This document shows positions 51,798 to 60,736 of a stretch of DNA of 64,000 nt, one piece after another (positions within the stretch are counted from its first letter, which is position 1; every line of letters starts with the position of its first letter). The DNA is from JAICMB01 sp035295125 (lineage in GTDB: Bacteria; Acidobacteriota; Terriglobia; Bryobacterales; Bryobacteraceae): assembly GCA_035295125.1 (NCBI GenBank), contig DATGJP010000095.1, positions 372,001 to 436,000 of the forward strand, read 5' to 3'. Both the position numbers and the translations under genes were made by a program. The notes beneath the pieces were generated by a model, which ran no database searches, had not been told where the DNA came from, and saw nothing but the letters and a program-made list of their open reading frames with translations.

Positions 51798-53234
51798 TTA
51801 GAACACTTCCGCCAGCCGGCGAATTCCTTCTCGAATTTCCGGTTCCTTGAGGCGCGCATAGCCTAGCAGAAACCCGGCGGCCGATGGTTCCTTCAGGAAA
51901 TACGGCGCTATGCCGTAAATCCTGACACCTAACGACAGGGCCTTCGAGACGATCAAATCCTCCCGACAGCTCATACGAGGCCACAGCACAACGTGCGCGC
52001 CCGCGCCGTCGCCCGTCACTTCGACGCGTTCAGCAAGATGCCTCCGAATTGCCCCCAGCAGCGCTTCACGACGCAGCGCATTGCGGCGGCGCGTGCTGCG
52101 AAGATGCCGCTCGTACATCCCGCCGGTGATGAAATCGGCTAAAGTCTGCTGTTCGAGTGTGGCAGTATGACGGTCGGAGAGCCACTTCGCGGCTGTAAAT
52201 GCCCGAGCCAGCGGCTTGGGCACCACTAAGTAACCGATGCGCAGCGCGGAAAACACGGTGCGAGAAAAAGTCCCCATGTAAATCACTCGTCCCCCTGAGT
52301 CCAGACCCTGCAATGATTCGAGCGCTTGGCCGCCGTATCGGAACTCGCCGTCGTAATCGTCTTCCACCACGACACCGCCGGTGCGATCCGCCCATTGGAG
52401 GAGTGCCAGGCGGCGCGCGAGCGGGAGAATCGCGCCGGTCGGAAACTGATGGGACGGCGTGACGAAAACGATACGGGCCGATTTCGGTAGTGCATCCGGG
52501 TCCAGACCGTCGTGGTCAACCGGGACCGGTTTGATCAACGCTCCAGCGGCACGAAGCACTTCCCGCGTGCCCTGGTATTGCGGATCTTCGACCGCAACCG
52601 GGTCGCCTGGGTTAATCAACACGCGCGCAATCAAGTCGAGCCCCTGCTGCGAGCCATTCACCACGATCACCTGCGAGGAGTCGCACACAACCGCGCGGGA
52701 GCGGCTAAGATGCGCGCGGATGGCGTCGCGCAGAGCAAGACTTCCGTTTGACGGGCCATAGTCCAGATCGCGGACGGAAGCCTTCCGCGCGTTACGGAGA
52801 AGTAACCGGCGCCAGGTCTCGAACGGAAAGAGCTCGACGTCGCTGCGGCCGTAGGCGAAGTCGCAGCGGACCGGTTTACCTTCGGTTTTCTGAGGAACGT
52901 CCACCTTCGGCGCAGCCTCTTCGGCCGCTTCGCCAAATTTCGACAAGCGGAAGCTCGCCTGTGCCGCGGATGCACGAGTATGCGGTGGATTCAGGCTCTC
53001 GCCCACGTAGGTTCCCGAACCGCCACGGCCGGTGATAAAGCCTTCGGCGGCCAGTTGATCGTACGCCAGCACTACGATGGTCCGCGAGACACCGAGTTGA
53101 TCGGCGAGATCTCGGGTCGAAGGTATACGGCCGCCCCGGCGCAGGGTGCCGGAAAGAATCGCCTCTCGCAGTCCTTGGTAAATCTGGCGAAAAAGGGGTT
53201 CGCCGCTTTTCGAAAGTGGTATCAGCAATTCCAT
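51798..53234 (-). CDS. MocR/PdxR-type regulator (GntR HTH + aminotransferase-like domain)
   Basis: A 478-residue fusion. Residues 10-80 form a GntR winged helix (LREAILSGTLRRGGRIPSTR, ADQLGVSRTIVVLAYDQLAA). Residues 120-478 form a fold-type-I aminotransferase domain (VVNGSQQGLDLIARVLINPG, VVVEDDYDGEFRYGG, YMGTFSRTVFSALRIGYLVV). At the site of the usual PLP-binding Lys the sequence has Arg325 (GTFSR instead of GTFSK), so covalent PLP binding looks impossible. Such proteins usually control a divergent gene; here that is NIPSNAP/DinB, 50 bases away. Confidence 0.9.
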   Translation of the reverse strand: MELLIPLSKSGEPLFRQIYQGLREAILSGTLRRGGRIPSTRDLADQLGVSRTIVVLAYDQLAAEGFITGRGGSGTYVGESLNPPHTRASAAQASFRLSKFGEAAEEAAPKVDVPQKTEGKPVRCDFAYGRSDVELFPFETWRRLLLRNARKASVRDLDYGPSNGSLALRDAIRAHLSRSRAVVCDSSQVIVVNGSQQGLDLIARVLINPGDPVAVEDPQYQGTREVLRAAGALIKPVPVDHDGLDPDALPKSARIVFVTPSHQFPTGAILPLARRLALLQWADRTGGVVVEDDYDGEFRYGGQALESLQGLDSGGRVIYMGTFSRTVFSALRIGYLVVPKPLARAFTAAKWLSDRHTATLEQQTLADFITGGMYERHLRSTRRRNALRREALLGAIRRHLAERVEVTGDGAGAHVVLWPRMSCREDLIVSKALSLGVRIYGIAPYFLKEPSAAGFLLGYARLKEPEIREGIRRLAEVF

Positions 53235-53284
53235 CGAAACTGGAGCTATGAAAATACCATGTTCTGACCCATGATCGGAAGCAG

Positions 53285-54076
53285 ATGATGCGCTTCCAGC
53301 GAAAGGGGATCTTACTAACGCTTGCGATTCGTTTCGCGCTTCTTGCCGGACAGGCCGCGGACTATCCGGTAATTGAGTTACGACGTTACTCGATTAAAGA
53401 GGGCGAGCGGGAACGTTTCACCAAGCGTTTCGAGAGCTACTTCCCCGAAGCCATCCAGCAGACCGGGGCGATCGTGGCGGGCGAGTTTCTGGAGCGGGCG
53501 AATCACTCGATGTTTACCTGGATTCGCGGCTTCCACGATATGGACGACCGCGCGCGGTTGAATGCCGCCCTCTATTTCGGTCCGGTGTGGAAGGAACATC
53601 GCTCGCAGATGAACGAACTTCTTGTCGATAGCGACAATGTGCTTCTGCTGCGCCCGCTCGATGCAGACAGGGGCGTTCTTGTTCTTCCAGCGGTCGATCC
53701 GGCGAAGGAGAACAGCGCTCAGGGCGTCGCCGTAGCGCAAGTGTTTGCGATCAAGCCTGACGCGGTACAAACCTTTTCACAGCAGGCGCAAGCGGCATTT
53801 GCCCGTTATCGCGCGGCGGGAGCTCACGAGGCGGGTCTCCTGGTGACGCTGGATGCTCCGAATAACTTTCCGCAGCTTCCTGTGCGAACAGATGGACCGT
53901 ACCTCGTTTGGCTGGGAGTGCTGAAAGACAACCAGGCGCTGGAGCAGCTTACTCCGCTGGCCGGGCAGGCGGCTAAATCTCTCGCGGGTACAGGTTTGAT
54001 GCGAGGCGCTGCCGAATTGATCGTTCTCGACCCGGCGCCGCGATCCCGACTGAGGTGGTTAGCAGAATGGCAGTAA
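53285..54076 (+). CDS. Secreted NIPSNAP-family protein
   Basis: A 263-residue exported protein (hydrophobic GILLTLAIRFALLAGQAA). Two ferredoxin-like NIPSNAP domains are suggested by VIELRRYSIKEGERERFTKR, the FTWIRGFHDMDDRARLNAAL motif and the repeat-like second half (VAVAQVFAIKPDAVQTFSQQ). NIPSNAP proteins have no settled biochemical role. It is divergent from the MocR regulator and overlaps the DinB gene, so it is probably regulated by MocR. Two adjacent ATGs (53285 and 53288) are possible starts. Confidence 0.8.
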   Translation: MMRFQRKGILLTLAIRFALLAGQAADYPVIELRRYSIKEGERERFTKRFESYFPEAIQQTGAIVAGEFLERANHSMFTWIRGFHDMDDRARLNAALYFGPVWKEHRSQMNELLVDSDNVLLLRPLDADRGVLVLPAVDPAKENSAQGVAVAQVFAIKPDAVQTFSQQAQAAFARYRAAGAHEAGLLVTLDAPNNFPQLPVRTDGPYLVWLGVLKDNQALEQLTPLAGQAAKSLAGTGLMRGAAELIVLDPAPRSRLRWLAEWQ

Positions 54077-54597
54077 TTGGAAGACCTGAGAAGTCGGAAG
54101 CAGCGCCATATTACTTCACGTATATCGATCGCGTTGCGGATGACGACATCGTTCGCGTGCTCAGCGGCCAACTCGAGGAGACGCTGGCATTGTTCTCGCA
54201 GACTTCGGAAGACGACTCGCTCTATCGCCCCGCCGAGGATAAATGGAGCATCCGCCAGACGCTCAGCCACCTGGCGGACGCCGAGCGCGTCATGGCATTT
54301 CGCGCTTTCTGGTTCGCCAGGGGCTTTGAAAGCGCGCTGCCCAGCTTCGACCAGAATGTTGCAGCCCGCGCGGCCGATGCAGACCCAATCCCCTGGGCGG
54401 CACACTTGGAAGAGTTCCGGCGGGTGCGGCTTTCCACCGTGACGCTGTTCGAGAACATGTCACAAGATGCTTGGACGCGCGGAGGCGTCGCAAGCGACAA
54501 TTACTTCACGGTCCGCTCTTTAGCCTTTCTCATTGCAGGGCACCTGAAGCATCATCTCGACCGTTTACAACGACGGGATTCGGTTTCACACCACTAG
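54067..54597 (+). CDS. DinB-family protein (DUF664-like four-helix metal protein)
   Basis: A 176-residue four-helix bundle protein. The likely metal triad is the His in TLSHLADAERVM and the two in AGHLKHHLDRL. WSIRQTLSHLADAE is the family core; family members include damage-inducible DinB and bacillithiol/mycothiol transferases. The substrate is unknown. It overlaps the NIPSNAP gene by ten bases; an upstream in-frame GTG at 54055 is an alternative start. Confidence 0.83.
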   Translation: MAVIGRPEKSEAAPYYFTYIDRVADDDIVRVLSGQLEETLALFSQTSEDDSLYRPAEDKWSIRQTLSHLADAERVMAFRAFWFARGFESALPSFDQNVAARAADADPIPWAAHLEEFRRVRLSTVTLFENMSQDAWTRGGVASDNYFTVRSLAFLIAGHLKHHLDRLQRRDSVSHH

Positions 54598-54635
54598 CAG
54601 GATCTATAATAGTCCCCAAGCTCACACGGAGGACT

Positions 54636-55913
54636 ATGCGCAGCACTTGTCTTTTGCTGACCGTCGCACTCGCGCCTGCTTTTGGAGCGCCCGCGAAGAC
54701 CACGTTCCACAAGGACGTCGAACCAATTCTCCAGGCGCGTTGTCAGGGTTGCCATCGTCCGGGTGAAGCGGCTCCCATGCCGCTGCTGAGCTACGCCGAG
54801 GCTCGTCCGTGGGCCAAGGCGATGAAGGAAGCCGTCCTGACGCACAAGATGCCGCCGTGGTCGGCCGACACCTCCGTGGGACATTTCCGCAACGATCGCC
54901 ACCTGAGCCCGGAAGAGATCGACACCATCGCGAAGTGGGTGGATGCAGGGGCGCCGGAAGGCAGCAACAAGGATGCGCCTCCGGCGGTCAAGTTCACCGA
55001 GGGCTGGGCGATCGGCAACCCCGACACCGTGCTAGAAATGCCGACCCCGTTCGACATCCCCGCGCAGGGTGTCCTCGATTACCAGTGGATCCTGATCCCT
55101 GGCTTCAAGGAAGATAAGTGGATTCAGGGCTTCGAAGTCCGGCCTGGGAATCGGGGGGTCGTGCATCACGTTGCCGCGTTCTGGCGTCGTCCGGGTTCTG
55201 CCTGGATGGTGGAAGCGAAGCCGGGCATCCCGATTGCAAAGCCTTCGACGGCTCCCGAGAATGGCGGCTCCGACGGTATCATCGCCGAGTACGTTCCCGG
55301 AATCCCCCCGCTTGTTCTGCCCAAGGGCTACGCAATGTTTCTCCCCGCCGGGTCGGACATCATGCTCCAGGTTCACTATACGCCGAACGGCAAAGCAACC
55401 CAGGATCGCTCCAAAGTCGGCATCGTGTTCGCCCCAGCGCCACCGGAATACAGAGTGATTCTGTATGGGATGGCCCAGATGGCGCTTCTCATTCCACCAA
55501 ACGATGCCGATTATCATGCACACGCCACCACTGTCCTCGGGACCGACGTCCGCGTGCTCGGACTCAACCTGCACATGCATCTGCGGGGCAAATCGGGCGA
55601 GGTCAAAGCCACCTATCCAGACGGACACAGCGCCGAACTGCTGCGCGTTCCTAAATACGATTTCAACTGGCAGATCACCTATGAGCCGGAAGGAGAGATG
55701 ATCCTGCCCGCGGGAACCAAGCTCGACGCGCTGATGTCCTACGACAACTCGGCGAATAATCCCAATAATCCAGATCCCACGAAAGAGGTACGGTTCGGGG
55801 ACCAGACGTCAGACGAAATGGCGTTCGTTTACATGCACGTCGCTATCCCCAGGAATCAGGATCCGCGGACTTTGTACCGTAGGGCGTCCTATCCACCCAA
55901 ACCGGCCGAATAA
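54636..55913 (+). CDS. Secreted cytochrome c / type II copper monooxygenase-like protein
   Basis: A 425-residue exported protein: signal MRSTCLLLTVALAPAFGAPA, then a c-type heme motif CQGCH in LQARCQGCHRPGEAAPM with a likely axial Met in KMPPWSAD. The C-terminal 280 residues resemble the copper type II ascorbate-dependent monooxygenase fold: GVVHHVAAFWR, IMLQVHYTPNG, LGLNLHMHLRGKSGEVKATY and a Met-rich end (DEMAFVYMHVAI). The His clusters (HH, HxH) fit a Cu site, but activity is not shown. GGAGG six bases before ATG 54636 decides the start; the open frame upstream overlaps DinB and is not used. Confidence 0.82.
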   Translation: MRSTCLLLTVALAPAFGAPAKTTFHKDVEPILQARCQGCHRPGEAAPMPLLSYAEARPWAKAMKEAVLTHKMPPWSADTSVGHFRNDRHLSPEEIDTIAKWVDAGAPEGSNKDAPPAVKFTEGWAIGNPDTVLEMPTPFDIPAQGVLDYQWILIPGFKEDKWIQGFEVRPGNRGVVHHVAAFWRRPGSAWMVEAKPGIPIAKPSTAPENGGSDGIIAEYVPGIPPLVLPKGYAMFLPAGSDIMLQVHYTPNGKATQDRSKVGIVFAPAPPEYRVILYGMAQMALLIPPNDADYHAHATTVLGTDVRVLGLNLHMHLRGKSGEVKATYPDGHSAELLRVPKYDFNWQITYEPEGEMILPAGTKLDALMSYDNSANNPNNPDPTKEVRFGDQTSDEMAFVYMHVAIPRNQDPRTLYRRASYPPKPAE

Positions 55914-55929
55914 CGAGGAACCAATTCAC

Positions 55930-58900
55930 ATGCTCCAACGAATCGTAGTTTCTATCTCCGCTGCCTCGCTCATGTTGTTGGCGGCGCCTGCCGAGACCGA
56001 CGGCCCAGGCGGGCTGAACCCGGCGCTCTTCGAACGGCTGATGTGGCGCAGCATCGGCCCGGCATCGATGGGCGGACGTGTAACGGACATCGAAGGCATC
56101 CCCGGCAATCCCGGATTGGTCTACGTCGCCACGGCATCCGGCGGGTTGTGGAAGACCACGAATGGAGGCATGACTTGGGCGCCGATTTTCGATCACGAAT
56201 CGACCATTTCGATTGGCGATATCGCGGTCGATCCGCACAATCCGGACGTGGTTTGGGTCGGCACCGGCGAGGCCAACGCGCGCAATAGCGTTTCGTTCGG
56301 CGACGGCGTGTATAAGACGCTCGACGGTGGCAAGACGTGGCGCAACCTCGGACTGAAGGATACCCGTCACATCTCCCGCATCGTCATCAACCCGCTGAAC
56401 ACGAATATCGTCTACGTTGCCGCGTTGGGACACAATACCGGTCCGAGCGAGGATCGCGGTGTGTTCATGACCAAGGATGGCGGCGAGACCTGGAAGAAGG
56501 TCCTGTACATCGACCCGCAGCATGGGTGCGCCGACCTCGACATGGACGTCAACAATCCGAACGTCCTCTACGCCACTATGTGGAAGTTTGAACGCCGTCC
56601 GTGGATGTTTATTTCGGGCAGCGAGAAGACCGGCGTGTTCCGCTCCACCGACGGCGGCGCCACCTGGAAGCAGCTCACCAACGGGTTGGCGAAGGGTTTC
56701 GGACGCATTGGGGTGCGAGTCGCGCCGAGCAATTCGAACGTCGTGTACGTGATCGGCGAATCGAACGAGGGAACGCTTTTCCGGTCGGACGACCGCGGCG
56801 AGCATTTCCACATGATGACGAAAAATCCCGTGGTGGTTGGGCGCGGCCTGTACTATTGCCACCTCACCGTCGACCCCACGGATGAGAACCGGCTGTATTC
56901 CATCGGCATGCGCCTCTCGACATCCATTGATGGCGGGCGCAACTGGCGCGGCATCGCATCGGGGATTCACGGCGATTACCACACCGTCTGGGTGGACCCG
57001 AAAGATACCAATCGCATCTGGATCGGCGAGGATGGCGGCATCGCCGTGTCCTACGATCGGGCCGAGAATTGGGAATTCGTCGCCAATTTTCCGGCGGGTC
57101 AGTTTTACCAGATCATTACTGACAACCGCTGGCCGTTTTATTACATCAGCGGCGGCTTGCAGGACAACGGAAGCTGGACCGGACCCAGCCGTACACGTTC
57201 GTCCGGAATTATGAACAACGATTGGACCATGGTGAGCGGCGGCGACGGTTTCCATGTGGTCAGCCACCTCGACCATCCCGGATTATACCTGTCGGAGAGT
57301 CAGGGCGGAGGCATTGTACGTACTGATTTGACCACCGGGGAGCAACAGGACGTCAGCCCGCAGCCCAGGCGCAACGACGGCGGACCAGTAAGCGAGCTGA
57401 AATACCGTTTCAATTGGAATGCGCCGATTGTGCCCTCGCCGCACGACAAGAACACCGTCTATTTCGGCAGCAACGTGGTGTTCAAGTCTACAGATTTCGG
57501 CAAAACATGGACGGCCATCAGTCCGGACCTGACGACGAACGATCCGGAAAAGCAGAAGAGCGTCGGAACGACGTGGACCGAGAACACCACCGCGGAATAT
57601 CACTGCACCGTGATTCGTATTGCCGAATCACCGGTGCAAGCAGGAGTTATTTGGGCCGGCACCGACGATGGCAACCTGCAGCTCACTACCGACGGCGGTA
57701 AGACCTGGACGAACCTCGTCGGCAACGTACCGGGCGTCCCGAAATTTGCCGAAATCGCGTGGGTCGAGCCCTCACGCACCGCGGCCGGCACTGCCTACGT
57801 GGCATTCGAGCACCACTGGTTTGACGACTTTCATCCCTATCTGTACAAGACCACCGATTTCGGGAAGACCTGGACCAGCATTAGCGGAAACCTGCCGCAG
57901 CATAACTATTTGTGGGTAGTGAAAGAGGACCCCAAGAATCCACAACTCCTATACGTGGGCAGCGAACTGGGCCTGCACGTATCGTTCACGGGCGGCAACC
58001 AGTGGGTTCGAATGCACCTGGGGAATTTACCGCCGGTGGCGGTTCGCGACATTGTGGTCCAACCTCGCGAGAACGACCTGATCCTGGGCACGCACGGCCG
58101 CAGCATCTGGATTCTTGACGATGCCACGCCATTGCAGCAGATGAACGCGGACGTACTCTCGCAGAACGCCTACCTCTTTAGCATGCGCCCGGCGCTGCGG
58201 TACGATGCTGCGCGTGGCGGTCCGGGGATGGGCAGCGGTGGCAATAAGCCGTTCAGCGGACCCAATCCGGCGTACGGCGTGCCGATCACTTACTACGTGA
58301 AGGACAAGGGGCCGGCGAAGATCGAAATCCTCGACGGGGCGGGCAAGGTGATCCGCGACCTTGGCTCAATTCCGCAGGATCCGGGCCTGAACCGCGTTAC
58401 TTGGGATTTGCGCTACCAGGGTCCACGGCTGCGCCGCCCTGCCGAACCGGAAGGCGAAGGTGAGTTCCGGTTCCGGCCCATCGGTCCGCAGGTCCTGCCC
58501 GGGAAATACACGGTTCGTCTGACTGCGGGAGGGCAGACTCTGATGCGGGATCTGGATGTGCGGCTCGATCCCACCATCCCGGTATCGGAAGCGGACCTTC
58601 GTACGCAGCTCGAGATCGACCTGAAGCTCCGGGACATGGAATCGTCGGTCAACGATGCCCTGCGTTCCATCGACACGTTCAAAGCTGAGCTCGAACAGGC
58701 TGAGAAGAACGTCAAGTCTCTCGACCCGCAAGCGCCCAAGGTGCTGACCGGTCTGATTACGGAGCGGCAGCAACAACTTTCCTCGATGGAGTTGAAGCTG
58801 GCGCGCCCGAACGACATTCCGGGCTACAGCATGGCTCCCCGGCTGGTGGATCGGCTGGGTCAGCTCCTGGGATCGATTGACCGCGTGCTGGCGGCGCCAA

Positions 58901-59070
58901 CGCCTTACCAGAAGGAGCATTACACCGAACTGAAAGCCGAGTTCCAGAAAAACATGGGTGATGTCAACAACTTCATCGAGCGCCAGATCCCTGAGATTAA
59001 CGACATGCTTAAAAAGAGCAATGCCGGAGCGTTGATGTCCGGAAAGGCGATCAGCCTGCCGACGCTGTAA
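55930..59070 (+). CDS. Large secreted sortilin-like BNR-repeat propeller protein
   Basis: A 1046-residue exported protein (signal IVVSISAASLMLLAAPAETD). Asp-box blades recur: TNGGMTW, LDGGKTW, KDGGETW, TDGGATW, TDGGKTW and two TDFGKTW, as in VPS10/sortilin-like and xyloglucanase-like ten-blade propellers. RSIGPASMGGRVTDIEGIPG near the start is the family entry signature. After the propeller comes an Ig-like module (about 780-870) and a helical coiled-coil region (LRDMESSVNDALRSIDTFKA). The function is unknown; a role in binding or folding surface polymers is possible. It follows the cytochrome gene by 16 bases. Confidence 0.85.
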   Translation: MLQRIVVSISAASLMLLAAPAETDGPGGLNPALFERLMWRSIGPASMGGRVTDIEGIPGNPGLVYVATASGGLWKTTNGGMTWAPIFDHESTISIGDIAVDPHNPDVVWVGTGEANARNSVSFGDGVYKTLDGGKTWRNLGLKDTRHISRIVINPLNTNIVYVAALGHNTGPSEDRGVFMTKDGGETWKKVLYIDPQHGCADLDMDVNNPNVLYATMWKFERRPWMFISGSEKTGVFRSTDGGATWKQLTNGLAKGFGRIGVRVAPSNSNVVYVIGESNEGTLFRSDDRGEHFHMMTKNPVVVGRGLYYCHLTVDPTDENRLYSIGMRLSTSIDGGRNWRGIASGIHGDYHTVWVDPKDTNRIWIGEDGGIAVSYDRAENWEFVANFPAGQFYQIITDNRWPFYYISGGLQDNGSWTGPSRTRSSGIMNNDWTMVSGGDGFHVVSHLDHPGLYLSESQGGGIVRTDLTTGEQQDVSPQPRRNDGGPVSELKYRFNWNAPIVPSPHDKNTVYFGSNVVFKSTDFGKTWTAISPDLTTNDPEKQKSVGTTWTENTTAEYHCTVIRIAESPVQAGVIWAGTDDGNLQLTTDGGKTWTNLVGNVPGVPKFAEIAWVEPSRTAAGTAYVAFEHHWFDDFHPYLYKTTDFGKTWTSISGNLPQHNYLWVVKEDPKNPQLLYVGSELGLHVSFTGGNQWVRMHLGNLPPVAVRDIVVQPRENDLILGTHGRSIWILDDATPLQQMNADVLSQNAYLFSMRPALRYDAARGGPGMGSGGNKPFSGPNPAYGVPITYYVKDKGPAKIEILDGAGKVIRDLGSIPQDPGLNRVTWDLRYQGPRLRRPAEPEGEGEFRFRPIGPQVLPGKYTVRLTAGGQTLMRDLDVRLDPTIPVSEADLRTQLEIDLKLRDMESSVNDALRSIDTFKAELEQAEKNVKSLDPQAPKVLTGLITERQQQLSSMELKLARPNDIPGYSMAPRLVDRLGQLLGSIDRVLAAPTPYQKEHYTELKAEFQKNMGDVNNFIERQIPEINDMLKKSNAGALMSGKAISLPTL

Positions 59071-59207
59071 ATGGATTTGTCACAAAACTGACACAGCTGA
59101 CGAGAAGTTGGCGGAGAAACCCTCGCGATTACGACCAACGTGTTGATTTTACATAGTTTACTGTCTGGCGCTCGACGTGCTCCCTGTGCAGTAGGCACGG
59201 AGCTACC

Positions 59208-60374
59208 ATGCTGCACAGTCTACTCATCACTCAAAACAAAGAAGCAGCCGAACTATTCACTTCGCTGATCCGCTCGTCGGGACAGATCAATCTCGACCGG
59301 GTGTTTTGTCCTCCGCCGAGCCCATATCAGCTCACGATGGCGCTCACGACCCTTGCATTGGACGTGGCGTTCATCGATGTTACGGACAGGGAGCAGGCGG
59401 TCGCCACCTGCGAACAGATCCGCGATAAGAAGATGGGATTGGCCACTGTCGGATTTTCGACAGCAACCGGTAGCGAATGCCCGAAGCATGCAACTCCGTT
59501 CACCCTGGATTTTCCGCTATCGGTGCAAAGCTTCTCGATGACCGTGCGGGATGCCATTCACGCAGCTCGTCCGAAGCGTCGCGGGAACGTTTACGCCATC
59601 ATGCCGGGTAAGGCCGGCGGCGGGGCAACCACAATCGTTCTGAACTTGGCTTCGCACCTCGCGAATACCCCGGATACGCGAGTGGTGGTTGTGGAGGGCG
59701 ACTTGCACTCTGGAACCATAAAGGAACGGCTGGAACTCAAGCTGCAGCAGTCCATCGCGCAGACGTTGGCGAGCGCGGATGTCGCGGAAACGCTAATTTG
59801 GCCGCGCCACGTGGCTCGCAAAGCAAATATCGACTTCATTCTGACTGGGCGTGAGCGTGGCTTGCGGTCGCCGGAGTGGCATTCCTATCACCACCTGCTC
59901 ACGTTCCTTTCGAACCGTTACGACCATGTGCTCGTGGATCTTCCCGAACTGCTGGATGATGACACGGCCGAGGTGGCGCAGACGGCGACGACCGTTTTCG
60001 TCATGACGACGCCGGAGATTCTGTCGCTCCACCTGGCGCATCAGCGAATTGAAGAGCTCAAGGCGTTCGGCGTGCTGGCTTCCCGGATCAAGCTTCTGAT
60101 CAACCGTTGGCATTCCGACGACATGACCCCACCCGAGATTGCCGGGCTGCTGGATTGCGAAGTGGGCGGAGTCTTTCCGAACGATTATCGCGCCGTAACG
60201 AACGCGACACTAGAGAAGGGTTTCGTCGATCCACACACGCGGCTGGGGAAAGCATACCGGGCGTGCGCGAGTGCGATTGCGGGCCACAACCTGCCGATTC
60301 GTGGACCGGAAGGACGCCGGTCGCTGCTGGAATTGCTACGCCCGGCCCGGCAGGCCGCCGCGAGCAGTCACTAA
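59208..60374 (+). CDS. CpaE/TadZ-like ATPase with deviant Walker A
   Basis: A 388-residue protein. Residues 1-120 are a receiver-like domain (MLHSLLITQNKEAAELFTSL, LDVAFIDVTDREQAV). Residues 127-340 form a MinD/ParA-type P-loop domain (VYAIMPGKAGGGATTIVLNL, VVVVEGDLHSG, HVLVDLPELLDDDTAEVAQ). In the deviant Walker A the first Lys (K135) is present but the second is Ala140, as in some TadZ proteins that bind but do not readily hydrolyse ATP. Family members localise type IV/Tad pilus machinery, but no tad gene is nearby. It is preceded by a 137-base gap in which I see no gene. Confidence 0.82.
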   Translation: MLHSLLITQNKEAAELFTSLIRSSGQINLDRVFCPPPSPYQLTMALTTLALDVAFIDVTDREQAVATCEQIRDKKMGLATVGFSTATGSECPKHATPFTLDFPLSVQSFSMTVRDAIHAARPKRRGNVYAIMPGKAGGGATTIVLNLASHLANTPDTRVVVVEGDLHSGTIKERLELKLQQSIAQTLASADVAETLIWPRHVARKANIDFILTGRERGLRSPEWHSYHHLLTFLSNRYDHVLVDLPELLDDDTAEVAQTATTVFVMTTPEILSLHLAHQRIEELKAFGVLASRIKLLINRWHSDDMTPPEIAGLLDCEVGGVFPNDYRAVTNATLEKGFVDPHTRLGKAYRACASAIAGHNLPIRGPEGRRSLLELLRPARQAAASSH

Positions 60375-60698
60375 GCGCTTCATTTCAAACATTCGCACAT
60401 TTGGGCCCGTCACCCGTGCCTCGATTCGCCAGAGTGGCGACGCGGTTGAATTCGTACGCGAGCTAAAGACGAAGGCCGGGGGAGCAATCTGCCTGATGGG
60501 CGGAGGCGAACTCGCGCAATCGTTGATTGCAGCGGGCTTCGACGACAACATCGGATTGAATATTCACCCGATCCTTCTCGGCGCCGGAATTCCCGTGTCC
60601 CGTGACGCCGGCATCGCGTCAAGCTGACCCTTACTGAAAGCCGAACCATTAGCGGCGGGTGTGTTCTGGCGAACTATGAACTGTCGGCGTCATCGTGA
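60375..60698 (+). pseudogene. Frameshifted C-terminal remnant of a DHFR/RibD-like reductase
   Basis: One frame encodes VEFVRELKTKAGGAICLMGG, GELAQSLIAAGFDDNIGLNI and HPILLGAGIPVS, the C-terminal half of the RibD/dihydrofolate reductase-like family. It then reaches a stop at 60625. Shifting the frame near 60600-60618 gives VKLTLTESRTISGGCVLANY and then ELS, the expected family ending, to a stop at 60696. The N-terminal half is missing. The fragment lies directly after the CpaE-like gene and before the T6SS module; nothing else coding is seen in this 362-base gap. Confidence 0.75.
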
Positions 60699-60736
60699 AC
60701 GCACGTTTGCTGAAAGTCTAACGTATAACGACTGCG

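Noticed and set aside
55843..57276. Minus-strand open frame of 477 codons opposite the BNR protein
   Set aside because: It has no recognisable start region or motif, while the plus strand holds repeated Asp-box blades of a known secreted family.
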